DNA of 64,000 nucleotides from Saprospiraceae bacterium. Lineage in GTDB: Bacteria; Bacteroidota; Bacteroidia; Chitinophagales; Saprospiraceae. The notes beneath the pieces were generated by a model. It did not search any database and was not told the origin of the DNA. It saw only the letters and a program-made list of their open reading frames with translations. Position 1 is the first letter of the stretch; every line of letters starts with the position of its first letter. The DNA is taken from positions 62,001 through 126,000 of the forward strand of contig JADKCF010000013.1 in the NCBI GenBank assembly GCA_016714765.1, given 5' to 3'. A program made the translations under genes and the position numbers. Shown here in pieces: positions 46,516 to 55,848 of this stretch.

Positions 46516-47139
46516 ATGAGTATAACATTGATCCTTGTCATCATTACCTGTCTTATATCGATGGCTTGCTTTAGCAACAGATCGCTTTTTGATCAATTAA
46601 AACATTACCCTATTGTCGAAAATAGAAATCATCAGTATTACCGATGGCTTACTTCTGGCTTTGTCCATGGAGATTTTATACATTTATTTGTGAATATGTT
46701 TGTTCTTCACGAATTCGGCAGAACCGTCGAAAACGATTTTGTTTTTCATTTTGGGGATATAGGTGGAAAAGTGTTATTTTTAGCCACGTATCTGATGATC
46801 ATCGTGATGGGAGACATTCCCACTTATTACAAACATAAAGAAAATGGATATTTTTCAAGCGTAGGGGCATCTGGAGGAGTTTCAGGTATTATTTTCATTT
46901 TCATTTTGCTTTACCCATGGAGCTTGTTAGGGTTGTTTGCGATTATACCAGTTCCGGCCATTATTTTTGGGATTTTATATTTGTGGTACTCAACATGGGC
47001 ATCCAAAAATCAAAATACAAATATAGATCATGAAGCGCATTTTTACGGGGCTGTCGCAGGATTACTCATTGCTATCATCAGCAGACCTTCTATATTTACA
47101 GATTTTATTCAGAAGCTTATACACGATTTTCCCCTTTAA
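46516..47139 (+). CDS. Rhomboid-family intramembrane serine protease
   Basis: A 207-residue protein with about six membrane helices. Family marks are 'DFIHLFVNMFVLHEFG' (H and N contacts), the catalytic Ser in 'SVGASGGVSGIIF' (GASG) and the catalytic His in 'DHEAHFYGAVAGLLIA'. Rhomboids cut membrane-spanning substrates within the bilayer. Substrate unknown. It follows rlmH by 49 bases, and a hairpin lies after it. Confidence 0.9.
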   Translation: MSITLILVIITCLISMACFSNRSLFDQLKHYPIVENRNHQYYRWLTSGFVHGDFIHLFVNMFVLHEFGRTVENDFVFHFGDIGGKVLFLATYLMIIVMGDIPTYYKHKENGYFSSVGASGGVSGIIFIFILLYPWSLLGLFAIIPVPAIIFGILYLWYSTWASKNQNTNIDHEAHFYGAVAGLLIAIISRPSIFTDFIQKLIHDFPL

Positions 47140-47155
47140 ATACACCTAAAAAGAA

Positions 47156-47189
47156 AGTGGGTAACGATTATTACAAACCGCTACCCACT
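47156..47189. terminator. Terminator between rhomboid and DUF2911 genes
   Basis: Eight-base arms (47156-47163 with 47182-47189) and an 18-base loop between convergent genes. Confidence 0.6.
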
Positions 47190-47213
47190 CATTAATATTA
47201 TCTTCCTTGGATA

Positions 47214-48062
47214 TTATTTCTTAGACCAGGCTCCTATAGAATCCATGTTCATTTTGATATAATCGTTGTTAGCTGCTTCTTTAGCCTTGGCCAACGAAAG
47301 ATTAGCTGTAGCAATTGCTGCTTTATAGTCCCCCATATCAGCTTCTATCAGAGATTTTTGTCTCAAAACCCAAAACTTATCATTGCCCATTTCTATTGAT
47401 TTGTTCATCCAGGCCAACGCTTGTTTTAGATCTTTTTTGGCTTCTCTGTAATATCTTGCTGCATTGTAATAATCACCTGCTGATGGACCAGCCATGACCT
47501 GTGTAATGTTTGCAGAAACTTTTTTGTCTGTCGGTACTTCTATTTTGACTGGTACCAACACATTGTCCCATAAGATTTCAAGGTGGCATGATTCATTCGT
47601 AACATTAGCTAGATTCAGTGTAAATGTCTCATTATTGGATACTTGCAGAGGAGCTACTGTAACTTTTGCTGCCACTTTTGTTTCATCCCACTTTTCTGGT
47701 GTTCCCCAGTTTTCTGTGTCAGAATAAAAATATACTTCCCATGAAGCTTTACTAGGCTTAGAAAAAACGGCATAACTACCTTTTTTTACTTCAGAGCCAC
47801 CGATCATGACATCATCACTAAAAGTTATGATGGAGTTTTTGTTGGCACCTGTTCTCCACATGACATCATAGGGTACTAATTCTCCGAAAATCTTACGCCC
47901 ATTCTTGCTAGGTCTTGAATAATCAAGGTTGACAGTTGTGAGTCCTACAGATGCTTCCAATTTTGCACTTGGACTGGCTGCAGGAGTCTTAATTTGTGCT
48001 TGAACATCTGCAGTAAAGCAAAAACAAGCTCCTAAAAATAAAATACTAAAAATGTTCTTCAT
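47214..48062 (-). CDS. DUF2911 secreted protein
   Basis: A 282-residue protein with a signal peptide ('IFSILFLGACFCFTADVQAQ'). The DUF2911 domain starts at 'SPSAKLEASVGLTTVNLDYSRPSKNGRKIFGELVPYDVMWRTGANK' (signature part 'LDYSRPSKNGRKIFG' and 'VMWRTGANK') and spans to ~185. A helical TPR-like tail follows ('AARYYREAKKDLKQALAWMNK', 'GDYKAAIATANLSLAKAKEA'). Function unknown; common in Bacteroidota. Intact. Confidence 0.88.
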   Translation of the reverse strand: MKNIFSILFLGACFCFTADVQAQIKTPAASPSAKLEASVGLTTVNLDYSRPSKNGRKIFGELVPYDVMWRTGANKNSIITFSDDVMIGGSEVKKGSYAVFSKPSKASWEVYFYSDTENWGTPEKWDETKVAAKVTVAPLQVSNNETFTLNLANVTNESCHLEILWDNVLVPVKIEVPTDKKVSANITQVMAGPSAGDYYNAARYYREAKKDLKQALAWMNKSIEMGNDKFWVLRQKSLIEADMGDYKAAIATANLSLAKAKEAANNDYIKMNMDSIGAWSKK

Positions 48063-48171
48063 CTAATATTGGTTTTAACGATTAATAATAAAACTGCACT
48101 TTTGCAATGTAAAAAAGTGACTTTTAATTAAATAGCAATTATTATCAAATTGTTCAATAGAGAAGCATTAT

Positions 48172-48690
48172 TTATCCATTCTTAGGTTTTATTTTTTTCT
48201 CTGTGCTGATGATTTTCATTTTTTCTTTTTCAATCCTGATCTTTTCTTTTCTTTCCTCCACGAGGATTTGAATCAGTTCATCGGTTTTCAATGGTTGTTT
48301 TAGCACATGCCTGTGAAAAAGCCTCAACATACACCTGGTCATATCTTCAGTATAAGTCAACCCTTTTTGGCGTAAGTAGTGAGATATCCTTGAACCTTCT
48401 TCAAAATTCCAGTTGTATTCCATCCACCTGCCCAACCCGAAATACAATTTTTTAGACATCGTTTCTTCATCAATGGTTTTCAGGGGTTGTCGCCCTTCTT
48501 CTGTTGTCAATTCCATCAACTTGCTCATAGCGTCATCGATATCACGAGGGATATACACACCATACAACCTTGATTTTTTGATATTTTCATTGTAAAGTGA
48601 ATCTTTGGAAACAAACGAAGTCGTTTTCTTTTGACCTTGGGCCTGCACGCACATCAAAATGAAACTAAATAATATATAATACCTGACCAT
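48172..48690 (-). CDS. Secreted DUF6794-like protein
   Basis: A 172-residue product with a signal peptide ('YYILFSFILMCVQAQG'). The central part 'YIPRDIDDAMSKLMELTTEE' followed by 'LYFGLGRWMEYNWNFEEGSR' and 'DMTRCMLRLFHRHVLKQPL' matches the pattern I know for DUF6794; I hold that with moderate confidence. The last ~30 residues are Lys/Glu-rich. No function known. It is upstream of, and divergent from, pdhA. Confidence 0.65.
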   Translation of the reverse strand: MVRYYILFSFILMCVQAQGQKKTTSFVSKDSLYNENIKKSRLYGVYIPRDIDDAMSKLMELTTEEGRQPLKTIDEETMSKKLYFGLGRWMEYNWNFEEGSRISHYLRQKGLTYTEDMTRCMLRLFHRHVLKQPLKTDELIQILVEERKEKIRIEKEKMKIISTEKKIKPKNG

Positions 48691-48976
48691 AACTTACACA
48701 TTAAACATCATAAACAGTCTTTTAATATATAATTGTTTAACAAATTACTTGATTAACTTATTTTTAACCAATTTATCATGTGTATTACACCATTTTAAAT
48801 TTTTACTCCTGCATATAAATAAAATATTGCCCCTGAGGCTAAATTTATACCTGTTCATCATATTATATTGTCAACAATCTGCTATTTTTACGGTTTCTAA
48901 TAAATGCGTTATCTTGACAATTTCATTTTAAAAAAGATAGCTTAATTCATTCATCAATATTTTAAATATATCATCA

Positions 48977-50017
48977 ATGGCAGATGTGTTGGAAAAGAAG
49001 AAGGTAACCGAGAAAAAAGTAGCTGAAGCAAACAAATATGACAAAGCCACTTACCTAAGATGGCTAGAAGTCATGTACCGTGTCAGAAGGTTTGAAGAAA
49101 AAGGCCTTTTTGCTTATTCTCAACAGAAAATAAGGGGCTTTTTCCATGTTTATATCGGCCAGGAGGCAATAGCAGGAGGTCTTGCTACCGGCATCAGACC
49201 CGAAGACAAAATAGTAACAGCCTACCGACAGCACGGTATTGCTCTCACAAGGGGCCTCGATTCTAAATCTTGTATGGCCGAACTTTATGGGAAAGAAACA
49301 GGATGCGTCAAAGGAAAAGGTGGAAGTATGCACTTCTTCTCCGCGCAGCACAATTATTTCGGTGGTAACGGCATTGTGGGGGCTCAGATTCCGATCGGTA
49401 CCGGTATTGCATTTGCAGAAAAATACAAAGGTACTGACAATCTTTGTGTTACCATGTTCGGAGATGGAGCTGCCAGACAAGGCGCACTCTATGAATCCTT
49501 CAATATGGCAATGACATGGAAGTTGCCTGTGCTCTATATTTGTGAAAACAACATGTATGCTATGGGTACATCTGTAAAAAGAACCAGTAATGTCCATGAC
49601 TTATATAAAGTAGGAGCTGCTTTTGATATGCCCAGCGAATCAGTCGATGGTATGAATCCGGAGTCTGTTCACGAAGCATTACAGAGGGCTGCGGCACATA
49701 TCAGATCAGGCAAAGGCCCGTATTACCTTGAGATCAAAACCTACAGATACAGGGGGCATTCTGTTTCGGATCCGGCTAAATACAGGACTAAAGAGGAATT
49801 GGAGACTTATAAGGAAAAAGACCCCCTTGTAATCATTCAAAATAAAATTTTAAAAAACAAAATAGCCTCACAAGCCGAAATCGATGCCATAGTCGATAAA
49901 ATTAATGTTGAAATAGATGAAGCTATGGAATTTGCAGAAAACTCATCTTATCCATTGGCCTCTGAACTGTATGAGGATAATTATACACAAAAAGATTACC
50001 CTTTCATTACGGATTAA
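48977..50017 (+). CDS. pdhA: Pyruvate dehydrogenase E1, alpha subunit
   Basis: Decarboxylates pyruvate with thiamine diphosphate as part of the pyruvate dehydrogenase complex. The 346-residue protein shows 'LRWLEVMYRVRRFEEKGLFAYSQ' near the N-terminus, 'GKGGSMHFFS', the TPP motif 'MFGDGAARQGALYESFNMAM' to 'LYICENNMYAMGT', and 'YRYRGHSVSDPAKYRTKEEL', the regulated loop in related E1 alpha. The beta subunit is not adjacent; a terminator follows directly, so the E1 beta gene must be elsewhere. Usual length. Confidence 0.93.
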   Translation: MADVLEKKKVTEKKVAEANKYDKATYLRWLEVMYRVRRFEEKGLFAYSQQKIRGFFHVYIGQEAIAGGLATGIRPEDKIVTAYRQHGIALTRGLDSKSCMAELYGKETGCVKGKGGSMHFFSAQHNYFGGNGIVGAQIPIGTGIAFAEKYKGTDNLCVTMFGDGAARQGALYESFNMAMTWKLPVLYICENNMYAMGTSVKRTSNVHDLYKVGAAFDMPSESVDGMNPESVHEALQRAAAHIRSGKGPYYLEIKTYRYRGHSVSDPAKYRTKEELETYKEKDPLVIIQNKILKNKIASQAEIDAIVDKINVEIDEAMEFAENSSYPLASELYEDNYTQKDYPFITD

Positions 50018-50037
50018 TAAAATTTAGGGTAAAATTT

Positions 50038-50079
50038 AAAAACCATTGTTAGGTCGAAAACGTAACAATGGTTTTTTTT
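50038..50079 (+). terminator. Terminator after pdhA
   Basis: Stem of at least nine base pairs (50043-50051 with 50063-50071), extended by A/T pairs, 11-base loop, then an eight-T run. Confidence 0.85.
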
Positions 50080-50149
50080 ATGTAAAAAACTAAAGCATAC
50101 TGTTAAGTACCTTTAGCTTTCAGATAGATAACTTTATATTACTAAAGGG

Positions 50150-50806
50150 TTATTTTCCTGCTTTTGCGTGATCCTCCAAAAACTTAGCCAACCCCATGTC
50201 AGTCAGTGGATGATTTAATAATCCTAATATGGAACTCAATGGACAAGTAACAACATCAGCTCCTGCTTTGGCAGCTTGTACTATATGTAAAGGGGTCCTT
50301 ATAGAAGCCGCAAGAACTTCTGTCGAGTAACCCTGAATAGAATAAATAGATACAATCTCTTCTATCAATTTAATACCATCCCAGCTGATATCATCGACCC
50401 TCCCAACGAAAGGTGAGAGATATGTTGCACCAGCTTTGGCTGCCAATATAGCTTGACCTGCAGAAAACACTAGAGTACAGTTAGTATTGATTCCTTTTTC
50501 AGAAAAATATGAAATAGCTTTGATGCCTTCCTTAATCATAGGTACTTTCACGACAATGTTGTCAGCAAGATCTGCCAATCGCTCACCTTCTGAAATCATA
50601 CCTTTAAATTCTGTAGAAATCACTTCTGCACTTACATCTCCATCCACTATTTTGCATATTTTCTTGTAATGTGACAAAATATTCTTCTCTCCGGTGATAC
50701 CTTCCTTTGCCATAAGAGAAGGATTGGTGGTAACCCCATCCAGAATACCCAGATCCATAGCTTCTTTAATCTGATCCAGATTAGCCGTATCAATAAAAAA
50801 TTTCAT
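50150..50806 (-). CDS. Transaldolase, fructose-6-phosphate aldolase type
   Basis: A 218-residue short transaldolase (TalC/Fsa subfamily). Signature 'FFIDTANLDQIKEAMDLGILDGVTTNPSL' (parts 'FFIDTANL' and 'GVTTNPSLM') at the start; Schiff-base Lys87 in 'NIVVKVPM'; then 'TNCTLVFSAGQAILAAKAGA' and 'PFVGRVDD'. Transfers dihydroxyacetone units in the pentose phosphate pathway or splits fructose 6-phosphate. Bacteroidota members are usually annotated transaldolase. Located just downstream of the SRP RNA on the same strand. Intact. Confidence 0.9.
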   Translation of the reverse strand: MKFFIDTANLDQIKEAMDLGILDGVTTNPSLMAKEGITGEKNILSHYKKICKIVDGDVSAEVISTEFKGMISEGERLADLADNIVVKVPMIKEGIKAISYFSEKGINTNCTLVFSAGQAILAAKAGATYLSPFVGRVDDISWDGIKLIEEIVSIYSIQGYSTEVLAASIRTPLHIVQAAKAGADVVTCPLSSILGLLNHPLTDMGLAKFLEDHAKAGK

Positions 50807-50850
50807 AAAATAATGGTTTTGAAAATTGTGAGAGTGGCAGAAATAAAAAT

Positions 50851-50941
50851 GTGAGGAAACACACCGAACCGCTCAACCTCCTACCCTTGCTGTATTTCTA
50901 CCCTGGGGGAGTTCGGAAGGAGCTGGTCGTATGCCCCTCAC
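50851..50941 (-). ncRNA. ffs: Bacterial small SRP RNA (4.5S-type)
   Basis: On the minus strand the RNA begins GTGAGGGGCATACGACC and ends GTGTTTCCTCAC; the terminal GTGAGG and CCTCAC pair. The apex (complement of 50884-50906) has CCAGGGTA-GAAA-TACAGCAAGGG: a GNRA loop on GTA/TAC followed by the AGCA side of the symmetric loop, as in the SRP54-binding helix 8 of short bacterial SRP RNAs. Length ~91 nt. A fully matching promoter lies directly upstream. It guides nascent membrane proteins to the translocon with Ffh. Confidence 0.85.
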
Positions 50942-50945
50942 GATG

Positions 50946-50975
50946 CAAAGGTAATACGATTTAGTTAATATCAAA
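50946..50975 (-). promoter_or_regulatory. SRP RNA promoter
   Basis: On the minus strand TTTG (complement of 50972-50975), 18 bases, then TACCTTTG (complement of 50946-50953). Both elements match. Transcription should begin near 50941, the paired 5' end of the SRP RNA. Confidence 0.75.
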
Positions 50976-51084
50976 ATTATTACCCATAAAGAAACAATAC
51001 AAATCTTTATCCTACATCAAAATTTATGATGAAGTGCATGTACAAACTATTGTAAATAAATTGATTACTCCTTTTAAGGCAGTA

Positions 51085-51786
51085 TTAACCTATAGAGAAA
51101 ATATTCCATGGAAAAATTCTGGGCGGATGAGCTTTGATTGTAATTGTCTCTTCCTTTACGGGATGTACAAAAGACATTTGGTGGCAATGTAAAGCGATAG
51201 ACTGGTCCGGCAGTGGATAAGTAGCACCGTATTTCAGGTCACCTATAATTGGACAATTGATCTTACTTAATTGTGCCCTGATCTGATGTGGTCGACCTGT
51301 CAAAGGATGAACCTCCAGCAGTATTTTCCCATCCAACTCACCTTTTTGTGTATAAGTCAAGATAGCTTCCTTAGCTCCTGACCTTTTACTGGCATAAGCT
51401 TTGACAATATTTTTGGTTTCGTCTTTTGAAATAAAATGAGTAAGTGTGCCTGACAACTCCTCCGGTCTGGAACTAACTATGGCAAGATAAGTTTTCTGTA
51501 TAGTTTTTTCTTGCAACATTTTATTCATTCTGATCAGGGCTTTGGATGTACGTGCAAAAATAACTACACCACTGACAGGTCTGTCTAAGCGATGTATGAC
51601 TCCTAAAAACACATCCCCGGGTTTGTTATATCTTATTTTGATATATTGCTTGACTGAGTCAGCAAGTGTCTTGTCTCCCGTCTCGTCACCGTGTACCAGT
51701 GCTCCAGCAGGTTTATTGATTGCGATCAGGTGATTATCCTCATAAATCACCGAAAGTCCCTGTAAATCTGTTTTATCCCGTCTCAT
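51085..51786 (-). CDS. RluA-family pseudouridine synthase
   Basis: About 233 residues. 'LSVIYEDNHLIAINKPAGALVHGD' at the start, the catalytic Asp in 'VIHRLDRPVSGVVIFARTSKAL', and 'LEVHPLTGRPHQIRAQLS' are the RluA marks; no S4 domain is present. It isomerises uridines in rRNA or tRNA; the exact site is unknown. The start is set at the ATG at 51784-51786 ('MRRDKTDLQ'); a GTG 15 bases upstream is excluded because it lies inside the promoter element TACCTTTG (51791-51798). Confidence 0.9.
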   Translation of the reverse strand: MRRDKTDLQGLSVIYEDNHLIAINKPAGALVHGDETGDKTLADSVKQYIKIRYNKPGDVFLGVIHRLDRPVSGVVIFARTSKALIRMNKMLQEKTIQKTYLAIVSSRPEELSGTLTHFISKDETKNIVKAYASKRSGAKEAILTYTQKGELDGKILLEVHPLTGRPHQIRAQLSKINCPIIGDLKYGATYPLPDQSIALHCHQMSFVHPVKEETITIKAHPPRIFPWNIFSIG

Positions 51787-51790
51787 AGCG

Positions 51791-51798
51791 CAAAGGTA
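51791..51798 (-). promoter_or_regulatory. -7 element four bases from the RluA-type gene start
   Basis: The complement reads TACCTTTG. Only four bases separate it from the ATG, so the mRNA should be leaderless or nearly so. It also sets the start at 51786. Confidence 0.6.
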
Positions 51799-51915
51799 CA
51801 CAATAAAATCACTTGCGGCAGAATAGTGTTACAGGATTCGACCATTTTTCATGCATTTATCCGTACTATTGTGTGCTTTGTCTAATAAAAGATATACACA
51901 AAGGCATTCGTGTTG

Positions 51916-51923
51916 TATCTTTG
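51916..51923 (+). promoter_or_regulatory. -7 element for the histidine kinase gene
   Basis: TATCTTTG, 23 bases upstream of the ATG. The -33 element is not clear. Confidence 0.4.
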
Positions 51924-51946
51924 TAATCAGATAATAAAGGTGAATA

Positions 51947-53000
51947 ATGCCGTTTTCGGAAATAAAATTTGTAGCAAAAGACTGGACTATAAGAGACTCT
52001 GTATATCACACTGTGTTTTGGTTGATTTTATTCACCATCATGCTGGTGTCAGGTATACCATACACCAATTTTCTTCAGGCGCTTTACACGGATTTGCTCT
52101 CTTTGATTTTTTATGGGTTGATTGTTTATTTTAACTATTTTTATCTGTTCCCAAAATATCTGAAGGATAAAAACTTATGGTGGCATTTGGGTGCATTGGC
52201 CCTGGCTGCACTAATCCTATCCCCTATCAAAGTATTGCTTCTCTTTTGTCATCAACAGGAAACGCAGAACTGCAATCGCGTTATGTCAATGATCGGCTTT
52301 TTATGTTTATTTCCATTTTTTTGGTGGGCTTGTCCACTACAATTTATAAAATCATGGATGACTGGCTTATCCAGCAGCGGATAAAAAAGAGTTGGAAAGT
52401 CAGACTCTTCAGTCAGAGCTTAAGTTTCTAAAATCTCAGATCAACCCTCATTTTCTGTTTAACACGCTGAACAGTTTGTATGCACTGACACTAAAAAAGT
52501 CCGACCTGGCACCTGAGATAGTACTGAAACTCTCTGAAATGATGAGATATATGCTTTATGAGTGCAATGAAAAAGAAGTACCCCTCAGAAAAGAAATCAA
52601 CTACATGCAAAACTATCTCGAACTGGAAAAACTACGCCATGGATCTAAAATGTTAATTGGTTTTGAAATCAATGGAGAAATAACAGATCAGAAAATTTCG
52701 CCTTTGATTCTAATTCCTTTTATTGAAAATTCATTCAAACATGGTATAAACAATCAGATTTCTCAGGGATTCGTAAATATGGAACTCAATATTTGTGACA
52801 ATGATTTTCAAATGATTCTTGAAAACAGCAAATCACCTTCCATACCCAGGATTACTGAAAAGAGATCAGGTGGAATAGGTCTAGAAAATGTAAAACGAAG
52901 AATGTCTATCCTTTATCCGGACCATCACCATCTGGAAATCAAAGAAAGCCCCAACACTTATAAGATCGAGCTAAACCTTGATCTGGCGAACAATAATTAA
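51947..53000 (+). CDS. LytS/YehU-like sensor histidine kinase (two frameshifts)
   Basis: About 351 codons. Four hydrophobic helices fill the first ~150 residues (two seen as 'FWLILFTIMLVSG' and 'LIFYGLIVYFNYFYLFP'). The kinase part starts 'LQSELKFLKSQINPHFLFNT' with the phosphorylated His of the PF06580 family and 'LNSLYALTLKKSDLAPEIVLKLSEMMRYML'-type helix, then the N-box 'LILIPFIENSFKHGI' and G-box 'GGIGLENVKRRM'. Two one-base indels, near 52230 and near 52390, split it; repaired, it reads 'SRYVNDRLFMFISIFLVGLS' and then 'IKKELESQTLQSELKFL'. It lies 23 bases before its response regulator. Confidence 0.85.
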
Positions 53001-53023
53001 TAAAAAAGTAAACCAAAAAGAAA

Positions 53024-53749
53024 ATGATCAAAGCAATTATAGTAGATGATGAGCCCCTAGCACTGGAAGTCTTAGAAACCTATATTCATCAGATACCTGA
53101 TATCCACCTTGTGAAGAAATGTGAAAATGCATTTGAAGCAAATGAAGCACTTAAGTCCAACGACATTGACCTTATGTTTCTGGATATTCAGATGCCGCAA
53201 CTTTCAGGTGTCGACTTTCTCAAGACTTTGGCAAAACCGCCTTACGTCATTTTTACCACAGCTTACCCTGACTATGCCGTGGAAGGCTTTGAACTCAATG
53301 CTGTGGATTATCTGCTGAAACCTATATCATTAGAAAGGTTTTTAAAGGCAGTAAATAAAGTTTCTGAAAAATTGGCTTCAAGAAAAATGGAACTTGAGAG
53401 TGTTCAGCATGAGAATGGCGATGATTTCTTTTTTGTGAAGGCAGATAAAAAGCTTGTTAAAATAAACTTTGAAGATATCCTTTACATAGAAGGATTAAAA
53501 GACTATGTAATCATCAGACAAGAGACTGGAAGAGTCATCACTTTGCAAACCATGAAAAGTCTGGAAGACAGATTGCCGGCTACAAAATTCAAACGAGTCC
53601 ACCGGTCATTTATAGTGAATATTAAAAAAATAACAGCAATTTTGGGTAATATGGTAGAGCTCATGGAAGCAGGAAAAGTCAAACAACTGCCTATAGGTAA
53701 AAACTATAGAGACGAATTGCTCGAACTCATTAATGAAAACAAACTTTAA
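53024..53749 (+). CDS. LytTR-family response regulator
   Basis: A 241-residue DNA-binding regulator. Receiver domain: acidic pocket in 'IIVDDEPLALEVLE', phospho-Asp in 'LMFLDIQMPQLSGVDFL', Lys in 'VDYLLKPISLERF'. The C-terminal LytTR domain shows 'FFVKADKKLVKINFEDILYIEGLKDYVII' (parts) and 'FKRVHRSFIVNIKKITAI'. Pairs with the LytS-like kinase 24 bases upstream. Regulon unknown. Intact. Confidence 0.95.
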   Translation: MIKAIIVDDEPLALEVLETYIHQIPDIHLVKKCENAFEANEALKSNDIDLMFLDIQMPQLSGVDFLKTLAKPPYVIFTTAYPDYAVEGFELNAVDYLLKPISLERFLKAVNKVSEKLASRKMELESVQHENGDDFFFVKADKKLVKINFEDILYIEGLKDYVIIRQETGRVITLQTMKSLEDRLPATKFKRVHRSFIVNIKKITAILGNMVELMEAGKVKQLPIGKNYRDELLELINENKL

Positions 53750-53764
53750 ATTAATGTAAAAAAC

Positions 53765-53800
53765 AAGGTCGAAATCTAATTGACATTAAATTTCGACCTT
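53765..53800. terminator. Terminator between the LytTR gene and nhaD
   Basis: Perfect 11-base arms (53765-53775 with 53790-53800), loop of 14; A/T-rich on both sides. Convergent genes. Confidence 0.75.
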
Positions 53801-53819
53801 ATTATATTAAATAGTACGG

Positions 53820-55181
53820 TTACGCCAATAATAAAAAGACAGCACAACCGGCCAGGTACCCTGCCGCGGACAACCAAGCAATCTTTTTTAAATACCATAT
53901 AAAGTCTATCTTTTCCATACCCATTGCTGCTACTCCTGCAGCAGAGCCAATGATAAGCATACTTCCTCCTGTACCCGCTGTAAAGGCTATGAAATGCCAA
54001 AGATGATCATCCATAGGATTGTTATACATACCCATCGCCGCGGCAACCAAAGGAACATTATCAATAACAGCTGAAACAAATCCCAGTAATATAATAATGA
54101 CATTTGTATTAGGTACAACTGCAGTCAAGCTATCAGCTCCACTTCGTAAAAGGCTTACATTACCCACTACCACAGATTCGAAAGCGGCAATGGCCAAAAG
54201 TATGCCTAAAAAGAAAAGAATACTGGATATCTCTATTCTCGAAAGCGCTTTATGTGGTGAATAGTTTTGCTTTTTGCCGGCATCAAAGTTTTCTTCAGGA
54301 TGAATATATTCAGAGACTAACCACACGACAGCCAAACTCAGTATCATGCCAATGTATGGAGGCAAATGAGTGACTGTCTTGAATATAGGAACAAAAATAA
54401 TCATGCCCAAACCCAAATACAACATTCTTGTACTACTAAGCAACTTCTGATTGGTTTCGTTGCTTTGTGGAAGTTTATCAGGGATTTCCCCCTTGAAAAC
54501 TTTGTTAAACGAAGCTAGAAAATATGGCACTACAAAACAAACAATAGCAGGTAAAACTATATATTCCATAAGTTGGATGGCTGTAACTTTTTTACCTATC
54601 CAGAGCATCGTGGTAGTTACATCACCGATAGGAGACCAGGCTCCACCTGCATTGGCTGCGGTAATGATAAGGGCTACATACCAGATTCTTTCATCCCTGT
54701 TGTGTATAAGTTTTCTTAAAATGCTGATCAATACAATGGTTGTAGTAAGATTATCGATAATGGATGATAATATAAATGCTATGATACCCGTAATCCATAA
54801 TAATTTTTTTCTGTTTTTTGTACCTATCCAGTCTCTGATCACATCAAAGCCCCGATGTAAATCCACTAACTCGACTATGGTCATGGCTCCGATTAAAAAA
54901 ACAAGGATTTCAGCTATTTTACCAAGGTGATGTAAAAGAACATTGGTAAAACCTTCTTCATTGGTTTCTTTGGTCAGTTCATCCAAGCTTCCTGACATTG
55001 AATAAATGTGTTCATGTGTATCGATCACATTAAGTATTCCTGAATGAAAACCTACTGATAGTACTGCCCACATTAATGCCCCCATTGCCAATGCAGGAAC
55101 TGTCTTATCTAGTTTAAGCGGATGCTCAAATACAATAGCAAGATAACATATGATAAAAAGGAGAATGATGGCAGCAATCAT
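53820..55181 (-). CDS. nhaD: NhaD-type Na+/H+ antiporter
   Basis: A 453-residue ion-transporter-superfamily protein with ~11-12 membrane helices. NhaD marks: 'GFTNVLLHHLGKIAEILVFLIGAMTIVE', 'IIDNLTTTIVLISILRKL', 'TAANAGGAWSPIGDVTTTMLWI' and the second half 'VSAVIDNVPLVAAAMGMY' with 'GSAAGVAAMG' (quoted in pieces of the protein). Exchanges Na+ (or Li+) for protons to keep ion balance, especially at high pH. Intact. Confidence 0.9.
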   Translation of the reverse strand: MIAAIILLFIICYLAIVFEHPLKLDKTVPALAMGALMWAVLSVGFHSGILNVIDTHEHIYSMSGSLDELTKETNEEGFTNVLLHHLGKIAEILVFLIGAMTIVELVDLHRGFDVIRDWIGTKNRKKLLWITGIIAFILSSIIDNLTTTIVLISILRKLIHNRDERIWYVALIITAANAGGAWSPIGDVTTTMLWIGKKVTAIQLMEYIVLPAIVCFVVPYFLASFNKVFKGEIPDKLPQSNETNQKLLSSTRMLYLGLGMIIFVPIFKTVTHLPPYIGMILSLAVVWLVSEYIHPEENFDAGKKQNYSPHKALSRIEISSILFFLGILLAIAAFESVVVGNVSLLRSGADSLTAVVPNTNVIIILLGFVSAVIDNVPLVAAAMGMYNNPMDDHLWHFIAFTAGTGGSMLIIGSAAGVAAMGMEKIDFIWYLKKIAWLSAAGYLAGCAVFLLLA

Positions 55182-55219
55182 GGTTGTTCATTTTTAAATT
55201 AGAGTGGTAAATTACAATT

Positions 55220-55848
55220 TTATGGATTGATTTTTTTAACCCATGCAGGAAGGTCTTTTATATTAAACTCTGTTTTCCCTTTGTTTATGATTACGGGCAT
55301 TTGCACACTATTTTGTTTAAACCCGCTTCCTCCAGTTTTGAAAACATTAAATCCTGATTTGGTTTATGTACAGATGTATTGAGTTCTACAAAAGGAATCC
55401 CATTTTTGGTCAGATAGCTGACGACAAATTCGCACCTGCCACATCCATCCTGGGTAAAAACATTGATTTTATGAGGATCTACCACAGTGCTTGTCATTCT
55501 ATCTTTTGAAGTTGCGGGTATGACAGTCGGAGTAGTTTTCCTTTTTTTATTGTATGAAACTGAAGATTTGTATTGGCACTCTACACCTGATGGAGCTGTC
55601 AGAGTCATCATGGCTACTTTGGATTTGGGAGCCAAAAGCTTTTTCACAGGACCTTGTATATCAGATGTGAAACCTGTGAGTTCGATTTCGAATGTCATAT
55701 CGATTTCAGCATCAGTGGTATTATGTGCAAATAATTTTGTGACTGAACCTTCACTCTCTTCCAAAATTTCAATATCCTGGCCATTGAGCACCTGCGCAAC
55801 TGGTAAAAAAGCGCCTAACAAAAAAAATATTTTATATACAATATTCAT
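55220..55848 (-). CDS. Secreted glutaredoxin/thioredoxin-fold protein with CGRC site (one-base frameshift)
   Basis: About 209 residues. Signal peptide 'YKIFFLLGAFLPVAQVLNGQ', a beta-rich domain (~25-110), then a glutaredoxin-like domain with 'INVFTQDGCGRCEFVVSYL' (redox CGRC ~135) and 'PFVELNTSVHKPNQDLMF'. One missing T near 55315 hides the C-terminus; restoring it gives 'GFKQNSVQMPVIINKGKTE' and 'LPAWVKKINP', ending at TAA 55220. 'MPVII' supplies the expected cis-Pro. It overlaps lepA by one base (TAATG), so translation is coupled. Probably a periplasmic thiol protein. Confidence 0.7.

Noticed and set aside
48749..48931. 60-codon reading frame upstream of pdhA
   Set aside because: AT-rich, Leu/Ile/Phe-biased, no start context and no recognisable sequence; the region more likely holds promoters for pdhA and its divergent neighbour.
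51787..51801. GTG start of the RluA-type gene at 51801
   Set aside because: It lies inside an exact TACCTTTG promoter element; the ATG at 51786 gives the usual N-terminus.
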